The notes beneath the pieces were generated by a model, which was not told the origin of the DNA, ran no database searches, and saw only the letters and a program-made list of their open reading frames with translations. From NCBI GenBank assembly GCA_030647205.1, contig JAUSJO010000006.1:1-64000 (forward strand): DNA of 64,000 nucleotides, written 5' to 3'. Shown here in pieces: positions 23,998 to 32,604 of the stretch (position 1 is the first letter of the stretch; every line of letters begins with the position of its first letter). The translations under genes were made by a program, and so were the position numbers. The stretch is from a bacterium (lineage in GTDB: Bacteria > Patescibacteria > CPR2 > UBA1875 > JAJYID01).

Positions 23998-25047
23998 TTA
24001 CGCTCCCTCCAATGAGCGAAGCGCAAGCCCTATAGCGTTTGCAAATGCAGGAGCTTCAGACTTCGGTACGGGTTTCAAGGGATAAGTGTCAATATTTACC
24101 CATGGATTGCCTATTTTGACTTCTATACCTAGAGAATTTGCCAAGTACTCTGTAAGACCTACAAGGTTTGATGCTCCGCCGCATAGAACCACCTTGGCTG
24201 TTTTTTTCTCAAACCTTTCATCGTGATATTTGATAACTTTTTGCATTTCGTTATTTAGATTTTCCAGCTCCGGCTGCAACAAGCTTTCTATTTTTTTATC
24301 TTTTAGCCCCTTAGAAAACAGCAACTTATCTGCCTCTTTCTTCTCAACTTTTAATCCTGAAATTATAAGATCAATCCACGCTTTCCCGCCTATATCAAGA
24401 CTGTCTGAAAGCCTGAGCGTATGGTCATAAAAGCCAAGGTTTGTGGATCTCGCTCCGATATCGGCAACCAACATCACTTCATCATGCTCTTTGTTTGAAA
24501 CAAGTGCTCTGATAACAGACACGAGGCTAGTTTCTATCGCTTCCGGCTGCAAGCCTAGTCTCTCAAAAAGCTGAACATACGAGTTTACTATTGCAAGCGG
24601 TGCCGCAACCAAAAGAACATCATTCATATCTTCTTTGGTAGCAGACGGCCCCAAAACCTGAAAGTCAATCGTAAGGTCAGTCAAAGCCATAGGGATTGAC
24701 TGGTCAGCCTCCCACATTACCGCTTCTTTAAGCTCCTTCTCGGCTAACTTAGGCAACTCCAGAACTCTGGTAAAAATATTTTTATCAGGGATAGAGGCGA
24801 TAACCTTCTCTACTGAAAACTTACCTTCCTGTGTTTCGGTCATCATTTCCCTAATAATTTTCACCATTTTATCGTGATCGGAAATAATGCCTTCTATTAC
24901 AAGATTATCAGGGAGCTCTCTGGACTCATAGCCCATAAGTTTGGTGAGTGACTTCTTTTTCTTCAGCTGGACAATCTTAACAGAGCTGGCACCAATATCC
25001 AGCCCCAAACAATCCTTCTGCTTATATATAAGTTCCTGTTTCGACAA
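23998..25047 (-). CDS. pilM: PilM, actin-like type IV pilus assembly ATPase
   Basis: Cytoplasmic actin-fold protein that binds PilN. The protein (about 349 residues from TTG at 25047) shows CLGLDIGASSVKIVQLKK (phosphate-1), VADIGARSTNLGFYD (phosphate-2) and VVLCGGASNLVGLTEYL (adenosine motif). TTG at 25047 has AAGGAGG 8 nt upstream; an ATG at 25107 is in frame, but lacks a ribosome site. It follows the minor-pilin genes in the operon. Confidence 0.92.
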   Translation of the reverse strand: MSKQELIYKQKDCLGLDIGASSVKIVQLKKKKSLTKLMGYESRELPDNLVIEGIISDHDKMVKIIREMMTETQEGKFSVEKVIASIPDKNIFTRVLELPKLAEKELKEAVMWEADQSIPMALTDLTIDFQVLGPSATKEDMNDVLLVAAPLAIVNSYVQLFERLGLQPEAIETSLVSVIRALVSNKEHDEVMLVADIGARSTNLGFYDHTLRLSDSLDIGGKAWIDLIISGLKVEKKEADKLLFSKGLKDKKIESLLQPELENLNNEMQKVIKYHDERFEKKTAKVVLCGGASNLVGLTEYLANSLGIEVKIGNPWVNIDTYPLKPVPKSEAPAFANAIGLALRSLEGA

Positions 25048-25110
25048 AAGTCTTCCCTCCTTACCACTTCTGATTATAAAGAATAAGCCGTGTTTGGTAA
25101 ATGACAATTG

Positions 25111-26334
25111 CTAAGGCGGTGTTATCTCTTGCCATTCTTTTATACTCCATGTGCCGCCAGGTCCGCCCGCAAAGTTAACGTTAGCCAAACCCGATTCATA
25201 GTCTATCTTACCACCACCCGTAAGATACAGTGTCTGTCCTGTCATGGCAACGATCTTGCCTCCTCCGGAAAATTTCATCGATCCGTAATATGCGTAAAGC
25301 GCAAGTTTTTCGGCCTCAAGACCACCCGTAAAACCTATAGCCGAACTGCCCTCAGAGTTTTCTGTACTAGTTGAAATAAAAAGTATATAAGCATTACTTG
25401 AATTGCTCAAAAATTTTGATTTTGTAGAACCTGCTCCTATATCTATTTTGCCATCCACTATTACAATGGTTCCATTTGACCCCATTGAATCGTCAATCTT
25501 CCAATAACCGCCAGTAAGAGTGAGATTTCCATGTATATACAGAGGCCCGAGCAAATTTATCTTTTGACTAGTGCTTGACATATTCATGTCTCCCACAATC
25601 TCCTTAGGTCCAAGGTCTGTATACGTCCCAGTTGAAGGAGGCGAATAGTTACCCGATATAGTTCCACCAGCTCTGGCTATGTTTTTCCATGAATTTAAAT
25701 CAATCTGAGGGAGATCAACTGGACTGGCAGGAGATGTTTTTACCCCGTCTATTGTATCATGAGGATCGGATATACTTCCCACCGCCCAAGCATCTCCTCT
25801 ATCATGAATATTCGCAGAGGCAGCAGAAACAGAAATTCCGCCGTTTGAATACAGACTACCCTCAACCTCCGCATTACCAGTTACAAATATCCCGCCGCTT
25901 CCGGCTTGAATCGCATAGTTAAACGAAGCATTCTCAGTAACCGGTTTGTCGCTAATCTTCACCTTTATAGCCTTTTTGAACTTCGGATTTGCCTTTGTAG
26001 GAACGTAGGCAGTAGAAATAATATATTTATTGCCGGGGTCAATGGGGGTAACGGTGACATCAAACTCTCCACCTGAAATACTTGAGTTACCGGTTTCTCC
26101 TGAATAAGAAAGGTTATGACCTTTTAGCTCCCACATGGCCTTGTTAACCCCCGCTTCAGCGATGTTCAGGGCAATATTCTTTTGATAAGATCGGCTAACA
26201 GATAGCCTGTTTTCAAGAGAAAGAGCTGCGGCCGCTAGTAGAAAAGAAGAAAGCACTGTCAGCATAATGACAAAAACTGCAATTATAGACCCCCGACTAT
26301 TTCTAATATATTGAAATCTGATGTCTCTACTCAC
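25111..26334 (-). CDS. PilX-like pilus protein with long beta-rich ectodomain
   Basis: About 407 residues from GTG at 26334 (AAAGGAGG upstream). The N-terminus (SRGSIIAVFVIMLTVLSSFL) is PilX-like, a hydrophobic helix without a strict prepilin Phe. It is followed by an AEAGVNKAMWELKG segment typical of minor-pilin scaffolds. Residues about 150-400 are Gly/Ser-rich and beta-strand-repetitive (e.g. GPLYIHGNLTLTGGYW, GKIDIGAGSTKSK), suggesting a beta-solenoid tip domain. It lies between pilW-like and pilM genes. A pilus-tip adhesin is a reasonable inference. Confidence 0.75.
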   Translation of the reverse strand: MSRDIRFQYIRNSRGSIIAVFVIMLTVLSSFLLAAAALSLENRLSVSRSYQKNIALNIAEAGVNKAMWELKGHNLSYSGETGNSSISGGEFDVTVTPIDPGNKYIISTAYVPTKANPKFKKAIKVKISDKPVTENASFNYAIQAGSGGIFVTGNAEVEGSLYSNGGISVSAASANIHDRGDAWAVGSISDPHDTIDGVKTSPASPVDLPQIDLNSWKNIARAGGTISGNYSPPSTGTYTDLGPKEIVGDMNMSSTSQKINLLGPLYIHGNLTLTGGYWKIDDSMGSNGTIVIVDGKIDIGAGSTKSKFLSNSSNAYILFISTSTENSEGSSAIGFTGGLEAEKLALYAYYGSMKFSGGGKIVAMTGQTLYLTGGGKIDYESGLANVNFAGGPGGTWSIKEWQEITPP

Positions 26335-26908
26335 TATTCCTCCTTTTAGCCTCTGCCGTAACATTGATTGTTTGCGTCTGCCCTTGACCGGTGTTTTGGA
26401 TTGTTAGACTAGTATTTACCATGGTACTACTTGGCGGCGCCTGGTCATAGGAAAATACTAAAGAACTAACATTATCTAAAATTACCTGATCCAGGTTATT
26501 TTGTCCATGGAGCCGACTGCTCACATTATCCGACAAGACCAGCTTATGAAGATTACTTCCCTCTATGTAATAGATGATATGGTCATACACTTTCTGTGAA
26601 CCGCTGTAAAGAAAGATGTCTGAGTTATCAATGGCTGGTATGTCCAGAATAAGTGTTGTCGCTCCGCCCGTATAACCGGCATACGCTTCTCCCACCTTAG
26701 CACTCAGTTTAACATTTTCATTGATACCTTCCAAAACGCTCTTTGATTCTACTTGCAACTTCGACTTTCGCATCTCTTTACCAGAAGAAATCGTCCCGTT
26801 CATATACATATCGCCAAGAACCACTACCATCATAGAGATGATCACGAGCGCAATCGTCACCTCAATAAGAGTGAATCCTTTTTTATTATCCTTAAAGTGA
26901 AATTTCAT
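26327..26908 (-). CDS. Prepilin-like protein (PilW/PulJ type)
   Basis: About 193 residues with a class III prepilin signal, KKGFTLIEVTIALVIISMMV: cleavage is expected between G and F, with Glu at +5. The C-terminal domain is beta-rich. ATG at 26908 has GAGAGGAAAA upstream; a TTG at 26920 is the alternative. It is a minor pilin by position, overlapping the PilX-like gene by 8 bp. Confidence 0.87.
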   Translation of the reverse strand: MKFHFKDNKKGFTLIEVTIALVIISMMVVVLGDMYMNGTISSGKEMRKSKLQVESKSVLEGINENVKLSAKVGEAYAGYTGGATTLILDIPAIDNSDIFLYSGSQKVYDHIIYYIEGSNLHKLVLSDNVSSRLHGQNNLDQVILDNVSSLVFSYDQAPPSSTMVNTSLTIQNTGQGQTQTINVTAEAKRRNSE

Positions 26909-26951
26909 TTTTCCTCTCAATCCTCAATACTACATACTCAAATACCGGTCT

Positions 26952-27341
26952 TCATCTGGCTATCAATGTAGTCAGAGTGACTGTTTCCGTTTTGTTTTTT
27001 TCGGTAAAGTTGACATCAACTTTAGCTTTTATGATATCTGTTTCTGCTAATCCGTCACCGTTTATATCGGTACTAATTGTAATTACACCGCTGCCTCTCG
27101 GGACAGAAGGTGTCTGGAATGTTCCGCTGGCAAGAGAATCAAAAGAAGTGTTCCTTAGATTTTCTATTTCTTTATGTGCCGCTTCATAGGCCTGAAGACG
27201 TGTTTTCGACTCAGCATTCTGGACCATGTTCTCGGTAATCATGGGGAGCAAAGTCACTACAAATAGCGATAAGACAATAACTAAAATAATTACCTCCATC
27301 AAGGTCACTCCTTCTTGATTTTTCAAAAGAGCTCGTTTCAT
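26952..27341 (-). CDS. Prepilin-like protein (PilV/GspI type)
   Basis: A 129-residue minor pilin. The prepilin motif is NQEGVTLMEVIILVIVLSLF (Gly before Val instead of Phe, Glu at +5), followed by AYEAAHKEIENLRN and a small beta domain. It sits between the major-pilin gene and the PilW-like gene. Confidence 0.85.
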   Translation of the reverse strand: MKRALLKNQEGVTLMEVIILVIVLSLFVVTLLPMITENMVQNAESKTRLQAYEAAHKEIENLRNTSFDSLASGTFQTPSVPRGSGVITISTDINGDGLAETDIIKAKVDVNFTEKNKTETVTLTTLIAR

Positions 27342-27367
27342 ATCTTCATTATAAACATTTCAGGAAA

Positions 27368-27403
27368 TAAAAAACAGCCCCGATTAAATGAGCTGTTTTT
27401 TAA
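27368..27403 (-). terminator. Terminator after the major pilin gene
   Basis: AAAACAGC ... GCTGTTTTTT hairpin with T-run on the minus strand. It probably lets pilA be expressed more strongly than the downstream genes. Confidence 0.75.
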
Positions 27404-27412
27404 AACAGTATA

Positions 27413-27793
27413 CTACTGTTTGTTCTTCAGAGTTGTAAGAACGGTTGTTCCATCGTCCTTATAGGCAATAAGAGTATAGTCAGCAGAACTAGCCTGTGAG
27501 TAAGAGTAAGCAGCGTTACTCTTCGGATCTACAGGAAGAGTAGTGTTAGCAAATTTACTCTGGACACAAGTGTTAGTTAAGCTTGCCGGATATGAGTTGG
27601 TGTTGTCAGTGAAACAATCCTCAAGAGCTGTTTGGATTCTTGAGATATCCGCATTCCTCTTAGCATCGTTAGCTTTTGATTTGTTACCACTTGTTGCGCC
27701 GATAACGATCAAAATAAGGATACCCAAGATAACAACAACTATCAAAAGTTCGATCAATGTAAAACCTTGTCTATTTTGTAACTTTTTTAACAT
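27413..27793 (-). CDS. pilA: Type IV major pilin
   Basis: A 126-residue class III prepilin: QGFTLIELLIVVVILGILIL with cleavage before Phe and Glu at +5. The C-terminal globular domain contains one Cys pair (about 53 residues along, DCFTDN and NTCVQSK) suited to a disulfide loop. AAGGAGG is placed before the ATG, and its own terminator lies downstream. These features suit a highly expressed main subunit. The prepilin peptidase is not in this window. Confidence 0.93.
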   Translation of the reverse strand: MLKKLQNRQGFTLIELLIVVVILGILILIVIGATSGNKSKANDAKRNADISRIQTALEDCFTDNTNSYPASLTNTCVQSKFANTTLPVDPKSNAAYSYSQASSADYTLIAYKDDGTTVLTTLKNKQ

Positions 27794-27903
27794 TTTTCAC
27801 CTCCTTCCCGCCCTCCTTAGGCTTGCGCCTACCACCGGGTCTTTATATTTCGTTTGTGCTGTAATTATATGTTTAGCTTCTTAAGCTTGTCAATGACAAA
27901 TAC

Positions 27904-29118
27904 TTAGTTGATATTTTGAGTTGCCGTATAAATCGGCGTGATAATGGAAATAACAATAAAACCAATGGCGATCCCCACTACTATCATTATAACCGGCTCT
28001 ATGATACTTGATATATTTTTGGTAAAGTTATCGATCTGGCGTTCATAAAACTCAGCCACTTTTATGAGCATCTTATCTAGATTACCAGTCTCTTCCCCGA
28101 CTCCAACCATCTGAGAAACCATAACAGGGAAAACCTTCGATTGTTTCATCGGATCAGCAAGAGGAGAACCGTTTTTTACCTTTTCCGCAACTTTCCTCAC
28201 CTCATCCGAAAAAACAACGTTTTTTGTGGAACGCGACACTACGTCTAGAGCCTCCAAAACAGAAACACCACTTGAAAGCAGAGAACCTAACGTTCTCGAA
28301 AACCTGGCCAGGTTGAACTTCAACGCAATCTTGCCGATAATGGGAAGTTTTAGAATAATTTTGTGCAAACCCCATTTCAGTTTCTCATTTTTTTGAAATG
28401 CAAGGTATACTCCAACTATGAGAGCAACTGCCCCAATAGCCATAAAAACGCCATATTTAAGCATTGCACGACTTGTCCCTATTAAAATCACTGTTGAAAG
28501 AGGAAGTTTGGCTCCCAGTTCACTAAAGAGACCTGCTATGGAAGGAACAACCTTTACCATAAGGAAGATAACCGCCCCGATCATCGCCGTTAAAATAACA
28601 ATTGGGTAAGTTAGAGCTCCCTTTATCTTTGCGACTAGCTCATGGTCTTTCTGTGTTTGTACCGCAAGCTCTTCCAAGGTCTTATCGAGAGTTCCTCCTG
28701 TTTCACCACTTCTTACCATGTTGATAAATACCGGAGAAAAATATTTGGATTGTTTCTCAAGCGCCCCGGATAAAGACTGTCCGCCTTCAATGTCTCTAAG
28801 TATCCCATCTGAGATCTTCCTCATCGTACCTTTTGTGGACTGTTCTTTTATAATATTTATAGACTGAGTAAGCGGGACACCGGAGTTTATGAGCGTTGAA
28901 AGCTCCTCACAAAACATCATTTTATCACCCAAAGAAAAATGATCAAAGATATTGATGCCTTTTAGTTTGCCGCCAACACTATTGTCTTTTGTTATGACAA
29001 TAGGGGTAATGCCATTATTCCCCAGAAGTGTTGCCGCCTCATCTCGGTTGATAGCATCTATAACGCCCTTTGCCGTGTTGCCATCCTTACCCTTGCCAGT
29101 GTAGTTAAACTTTGCCAT
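27904..29118 (-). CDS. pilC: Type IV pilus inner-membrane platform protein PilC
   Basis: A 404-residue GspF/PilC protein: two cytoplasmic helical domains (about 70-190 and 275-395) and three membrane helices. The conserved MVRSGETGGTLDKTLEELA and GVGEETGNLDKMLIKVA motifs are present. Its ATG overlaps the pilB stop by one base. It recruits PilB and passes ATPase motion to the pilus. Confidence 0.95.
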   Translation of the reverse strand: MAKFNYTGKGKDGNTAKGVIDAINRDEAATLLGNNGITPIVITKDNSVGGKLKGINIFDHFSLGDKMMFCEELSTLINSGVPLTQSINIIKEQSTKGTMRKISDGILRDIEGGQSLSGALEKQSKYFSPVFINMVRSGETGGTLDKTLEELAVQTQKDHELVAKIKGALTYPIVILTAMIGAVIFLMVKVVPSIAGLFSELGAKLPLSTVILIGTSRAMLKYGVFMAIGAVALIVGVYLAFQKNEKLKWGLHKIILKLPIIGKIALKFNLARFSRTLGSLLSSGVSVLEALDVVSRSTKNVVFSDEVRKVAEKVKNGSPLADPMKQSKVFPVMVSQMVGVGEETGNLDKMLIKVAEFYERQIDNFTKNISSIIEPVIMIVVGIAIGFIVISIITPIYTATQNIN

Positions 29119-31067
29119 TATTCCTGTGTTACCCTTATTATTTCTTCAATGGACGTGATACCGCCTAAAACTTTCGTAAAACCATCCTGGTACATATTTA
29201 TAAATCCGGTTTTCCCTGCTTCTTCCACTAGCTCTTCTTCGGATGCTTTTCTAACTATCATAGAACCCATTTCATCGGTTATCTCTATGACTTCATAAAT
29301 CCCGAGCCTACCTTTGTAACCGGTCTGCTCGCATTTATTACATCCTACGGGCTTATAAAGCTTTAGGGAAAACTTATCGGTTTTGCCCAGTTTTGATCTG
29401 CAAGACCTGGGGTCCGTTTTTGTAAATATTTCCTGGCGGACCTCTCTCCCTGTTTTTTCGGAAACTTTATCTAGCAGTTCTGTTTCTTCTTCTAGGATCT
29501 GTAGTATCGATTTCTTGCCAATCGACGCTTTGACTGACTCAATATCTTTAGATTCCAGCCCTAAATCATTGAGCTTCTTTTTTTCTTTATCGCCTGTTTC
29601 GATATTTAAAAGCTCTTCTTTCAAACCAAAATCACAAATAATTTTTTCGAGACCCTTGCCGTCTAGTGAATATTCCTCCCGACAATCAGGACAAAGCTTT
29701 CTCACTAAACGCTGACCGATTACTGTATTGACCGTAGAAGCAATCAGGAACGGCTCCGACCCCATATCTTCAAGTCTTGGTAGTGCACCGGCCGCTGAGT
29801 TTGTATGCAAGGTTGAAAGCACAACATGACCGGTCAAGGCGGCATGGATAGCCATCTCGGCCGTTTCTTTATCACGAACCTCTCCAACCATTATAACGTC
29901 CGGGTCTTGCCTTAGAAGCGCCCTTAGACCCGATGCAAAAGTCATGCCGACAGCAGTGTTTACCTGGGTCTGATTCACACCCGGAATCCTATACTCTACC
30001 GGGTCCTCTACAGTCGAAATATTCACGCCGATATCGTTGATAAGCGTCAAGAGACTATACAGGGTAGTTGATTTTCCTGAGCCGGTCGGACCGGTGACAA
30101 GTGTCATTCCGTGCGCCCGGTGCAAATTCTTTTTGATAATTCCAAGCGCAAGGCCTCGAAACCCTAGCTCCTCTAATGATGCCGCCTTTGTTGATTCATC
30201 TAGAATTCTCATCACAACTTTTTCACCATCCATGACAGGCAGGGTTGAAACACGGATTGAAATATTTTTCCCGGCTAAGTTTAGCTTTATTCTCCCGTCC
30301 TGAGGTATACGATGTTCGTCAATTCTTAAGTTCGAAAGGATCTTTACCCTTGTCACTATCGAAGGGAGTATTTGCCTCGGCAGGGTCATGGTATCACGAA
30401 GAACACCATCAATTCTGTATCTAACTTGGATGAAAGTCTCTCTGGGTTCTATGTGGACGTCTGAAGCGCGTGACTTAACTGCGTACTCCAAGATTATATT
30501 CACTGCTCTTGCAATAGGAGCTTCCTGAACAATTTCCCGAACAGAATCAGCGGTGGCCGTATCTTCAAGCTCTTCTTCCTCAATAGAAATTTCCTTGTTT
30601 TCCTGAATTGCCTTAGAAATTTCCTCTGAAAACTCTGCCTTATACTGATCTAAAACATAGTCAATCTCGGTTTGGGAAGTAATAAATATCTTTAGACTTT
30701 TCCCGAATTTCTTTTTTATGAACTGTGTCGCCTGGATGTCTTCCGGATCGCTCATGGCAAGTGAGAATTTGCCATCTTCACCTACCTCAAAAACAACCGT
30801 AGAGTACTTTCTTGCAATCTTCTCCGGAAGATTTTTTAAAACCTTTTTATCTACCTGGACTTCCGATAGGTCAACGTAACGGATTCCTATTTCTTCTCCG
30901 TAGAGTTTGGTAAGATCTCTGTCTGAGACAACCTTCTTGCTTATAAGGAGAGTCTGTAAATCAACCTTGCTTTCAGCAGCTTCTTTTTGATAATCACTAA
31001 ACTTGTCCTCTGTTAAAAGGTTATTTTCAATTAAGAGTTTTTTCAGCTGATCTTCGTTTATATGCAT
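29118..31067 (-). CDS. pilB: Type IV pilus assembly ATPase PilB
   Basis: A hexameric ATPase of 649 residues. The N-terminal MshEN-like domain is followed by the ATPase core with Walker A GPTGSGKST, Asp/His boxes and Walker B region RQDPDVIMVGEVRD. A zinc motif CPDC ... CNKCEQTGYKGR is present, spread by an unusually long, charged insertion (about 100 residues, roughly 480-570) between the two Cys pairs. It is the first gene of the pilus operon. Confidence 0.95.
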   Translation of the reverse strand: MHINEDQLKKLLIENNLLTEDKFSDYQKEAAESKVDLQTLLISKKVVSDRDLTKLYGEEIGIRYVDLSEVQVDKKVLKNLPEKIARKYSTVVFEVGEDGKFSLAMSDPEDIQATQFIKKKFGKSLKIFITSQTEIDYVLDQYKAEFSEEISKAIQENKEISIEEEELEDTATADSVREIVQEAPIARAVNIILEYAVKSRASDVHIEPRETFIQVRYRIDGVLRDTMTLPRQILPSIVTRVKILSNLRIDEHRIPQDGRIKLNLAGKNISIRVSTLPVMDGEKVVMRILDESTKAASLEELGFRGLALGIIKKNLHRAHGMTLVTGPTGSGKSTTLYSLLTLINDIGVNISTVEDPVEYRIPGVNQTQVNTAVGMTFASGLRALLRQDPDVIMVGEVRDKETAEMAIHAALTGHVVLSTLHTNSAAGALPRLEDMGSEPFLIASTVNTVIGQRLVRKLCPDCREEYSLDGKGLEKIICDFGLKEELLNIETGDKEKKKLNDLGLESKDIESVKASIGKKSILQILEEETELLDKVSEKTGREVRQEIFTKTDPRSCRSKLGKTDKFSLKLYKPVGCNKCEQTGYKGRLGIYEVIEITDEMGSMIVRKASEEELVEEAGKTGFINMYQDGFTKVLGGITSIEEIIRVTQE

Positions 31068-31085
31068 TTGTCCCCTCCCAGAGAC

Positions 31086-31724
31086 TTAAATAGCGGTTTT
31101 CCCACCCGTATTTTCTTGTTCTGCGCTAGAACTATCCACTCCGGACTCTGGCACCACAGTGTCCGGTCCAGAAACTGATCGTACTTCTTCGGCGCCATAT
31201 TTTTCCTTTATCTCCATTATTTTCTTTGCCGTAGCATACGGATCTTTGACTTTTTCAAAAGTAAAATTCATTTTCTCCCCGGCAGTCTGAACAACAATAT
31301 CACCATAATGTAAAAATGACTGCAAAATACCGTGCTGGGTTGCAGAAACATCTTGAATGTCCTCAAGCGAAAGTTCTGATATTTTTCGTGAGAAAAGGCC
31401 GAGCTGATCTATATCAACAAGATTTTGATTCGTCACTATCTGAACATTCAGATAATTGACTAGCCATGAAACATATACAAAAAGAACAGTAAAAAGCATA
31501 AAGGTACTGACCAGTGCCACAGCGATTCCTGCTAAGGCATTATTTTCTGAAACCAAGCTCACTCTCCCCATTTGTGAGTACAAGATTATACAAGATAAGA
31601 TAACCACAACACCAAGTAACACTGGCGAAATATAAACTATCCAGTGCCTTCTTGTGATCATCAGCACCTCTTCTCCCTCCTTCTGGGTAGCAAAATATTT
31701 GCGATGGGGAATTATTTCTTCCAT
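31086..31724 (-). CDS. bPH2-domain membrane protein
   Basis: A 212-residue protein with two membrane helices (about 29-50 and 70-95) followed by a bacterial pleckstrin-homology-like domain (ISELSLEDIQDVSATQHGILQSFLHYGDIVVQTAG). This arrangement is very common in CPR genomes beside pilus genes. The C-terminal tail is Ser/Glu-rich. It lies 18 bp upstream of pilB and is probably cotranscribed. Function is unknown. Confidence 0.87.
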   Translation of the reverse strand: MEEIIPHRKYFATQKEGEEVLMITRRHWIVYISPVLLGVVVILSCIILYSQMGRVSLVSENNALAGIAVALVSTFMLFTVLFVYVSWLVNYLNVQIVTNQNLVDIDQLGLFSRKISELSLEDIQDVSATQHGILQSFLHYGDIVVQTAGEKMNFTFEKVKDPYATAKKIMEIKEKYGAEEVRSVSGPDTVVPESGVDSSSAEQENTGGKTAI

Positions 31725-31726
31725 GA

Positions 31727-31942
31727 TTAAAAGTTAATCTCTATTGGCTCCGACCAGTTGACTTGATAAAGCATAAAAAATGAAAATAACAAAATAGCTA
31801 CGCTTGCCCAAACATAGATATAAATCCCAAGCTTCATTTTGCTCTTCGGATCATAATATTCGATATTATGGTAAATGGCGACTCCCGAACCGATAATCCA
31901 CAAAATCACGAAAACAAAATAAATAATCAGTATTATAAGCAT
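31727..31942 (-). CDS. Small two-helix membrane protein
   Basis: A 71-residue protein with two hydrophobic helices (about 2-24 and 41-62) joined by a polar loop. It is the first gene of the pilus region, 2 bp from the PH protein gene. A TATAAT (31948-31953) lies 5 nt before the ATG, so the mRNA is leaderless. No family recognised. Confidence 0.72.
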   Translation of the reverse strand: MLIILIIYFVFVILWIIGSGVAIYHNIEYYDPKSKMKLGIYIYVWASVAILLFSFFMLYQVNWSEPIEINF

Positions 31943-31947
31943 ATTCT

Positions 31948-31975
31948 AATTATAAACCTAAATAGCTAAAATCAA
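31948..31975 (-). promoter_or_regulatory. Leaderless promoter of the pilus region
   Basis: TTTGAT (31975-31970), 16-bp spacer, TATAAT (31953-31948); ATG at 31942. Confidence 0.65.
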
Positions 31976-31989
31976 AACTGAAAATCAGT

Positions 31990-32511
31990 CTACTTCCTCT
32001 TTCTTGAGAACTTGCAACCGCAGTATTTCTGTAAATAAAGCTCTAATCCTCTTGAGATCTCTCGTGATTCCTTGTAAAGCGGTCTGAAATCTTGATAATA
32101 AAACTTTATCCCAAATTCTTTACCGGCTTCTTCTCCAATCTCTTTTAATTTATCATGGTACTGAAATGGACTGATAAGAAGAGTGGTTGAGAAATGCGAG
32201 AAACCATTTTCACTGGCATACTCAGCAGTCCTGGCTAACCTTTGCTTATAACAAAGCAGACACCTGTCCGGCTTGGTTTTTGTATCGCCAATATACTCAA
32301 AAAAATCATCTCTCTCCTGTTCGGGCACAATTAGTCCAATCCCGTTGAATTCTACTACTTTCTTTGCCGAAGCTAACCTTTGTTCAAACTCCGTCTCCGG
32401 ATAAATATTCGGATTGAAGTAAAACCCCAAAACATCAAACTTAGTATTTAAGTTTGGTATTATTGGCGCCGAGCATGGTCCGCAACAAATGTGAAGTAAA
32501 AGTTTTTCCAT
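31990..32511 (-). CDS. queH: Epoxyqueuosine reductase QueH
   Basis: QueH reduces epoxyqueuosine to queuosine in tRNA, using a 4Fe-4S cluster and zinc/iron. The 173-residue protein starts MEKLLLHICCGPCSAPII at 32511 and has the family cysteines: CCGPC, RCLLCYKQRL and CGCKFSRKRK. Longer in-frame upstream starts run into the divergent hydrogenase region and are rejected. It completes the pathway step after QueA at 21.5 kb. Confidence 0.93.
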   Translation of the reverse strand: MEKLLLHICCGPCSAPIIPNLNTKFDVLGFYFNPNIYPETEFEQRLASAKKVVEFNGIGLIVPEQERDDFFEYIGDTKTKPDRCLLCYKQRLARTAEYASENGFSHFSTTLLISPFQYHDKLKEIGEEAGKEFGIKFYYQDFRPLYKESREISRGLELYLQKYCGCKFSRKRK

Positions 32512-32526
32512 ATTTAACCTTGTTGT

Positions 32527-32567
32527 ATTATAATGTATGCAGCGAATCTTTGAAAAGCTTGGGAGGG
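32527..32567 (+). promoter_or_regulatory. Shared -10 palindrome and hydrogenase ribosome site
   Basis: ATTATAAT at 32527-32534 gives a TATAAT on both strands, for queH (minus) and for the hydrogenase operon (plus). GGGAGGG at 32561-32567 is the strong ribosome site of hydB. Confidence 0.5.
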
Positions 32568-32604
32568 TATTATTTATACGATAAGCGAGAACGGTCTTCG
32601 CCGT

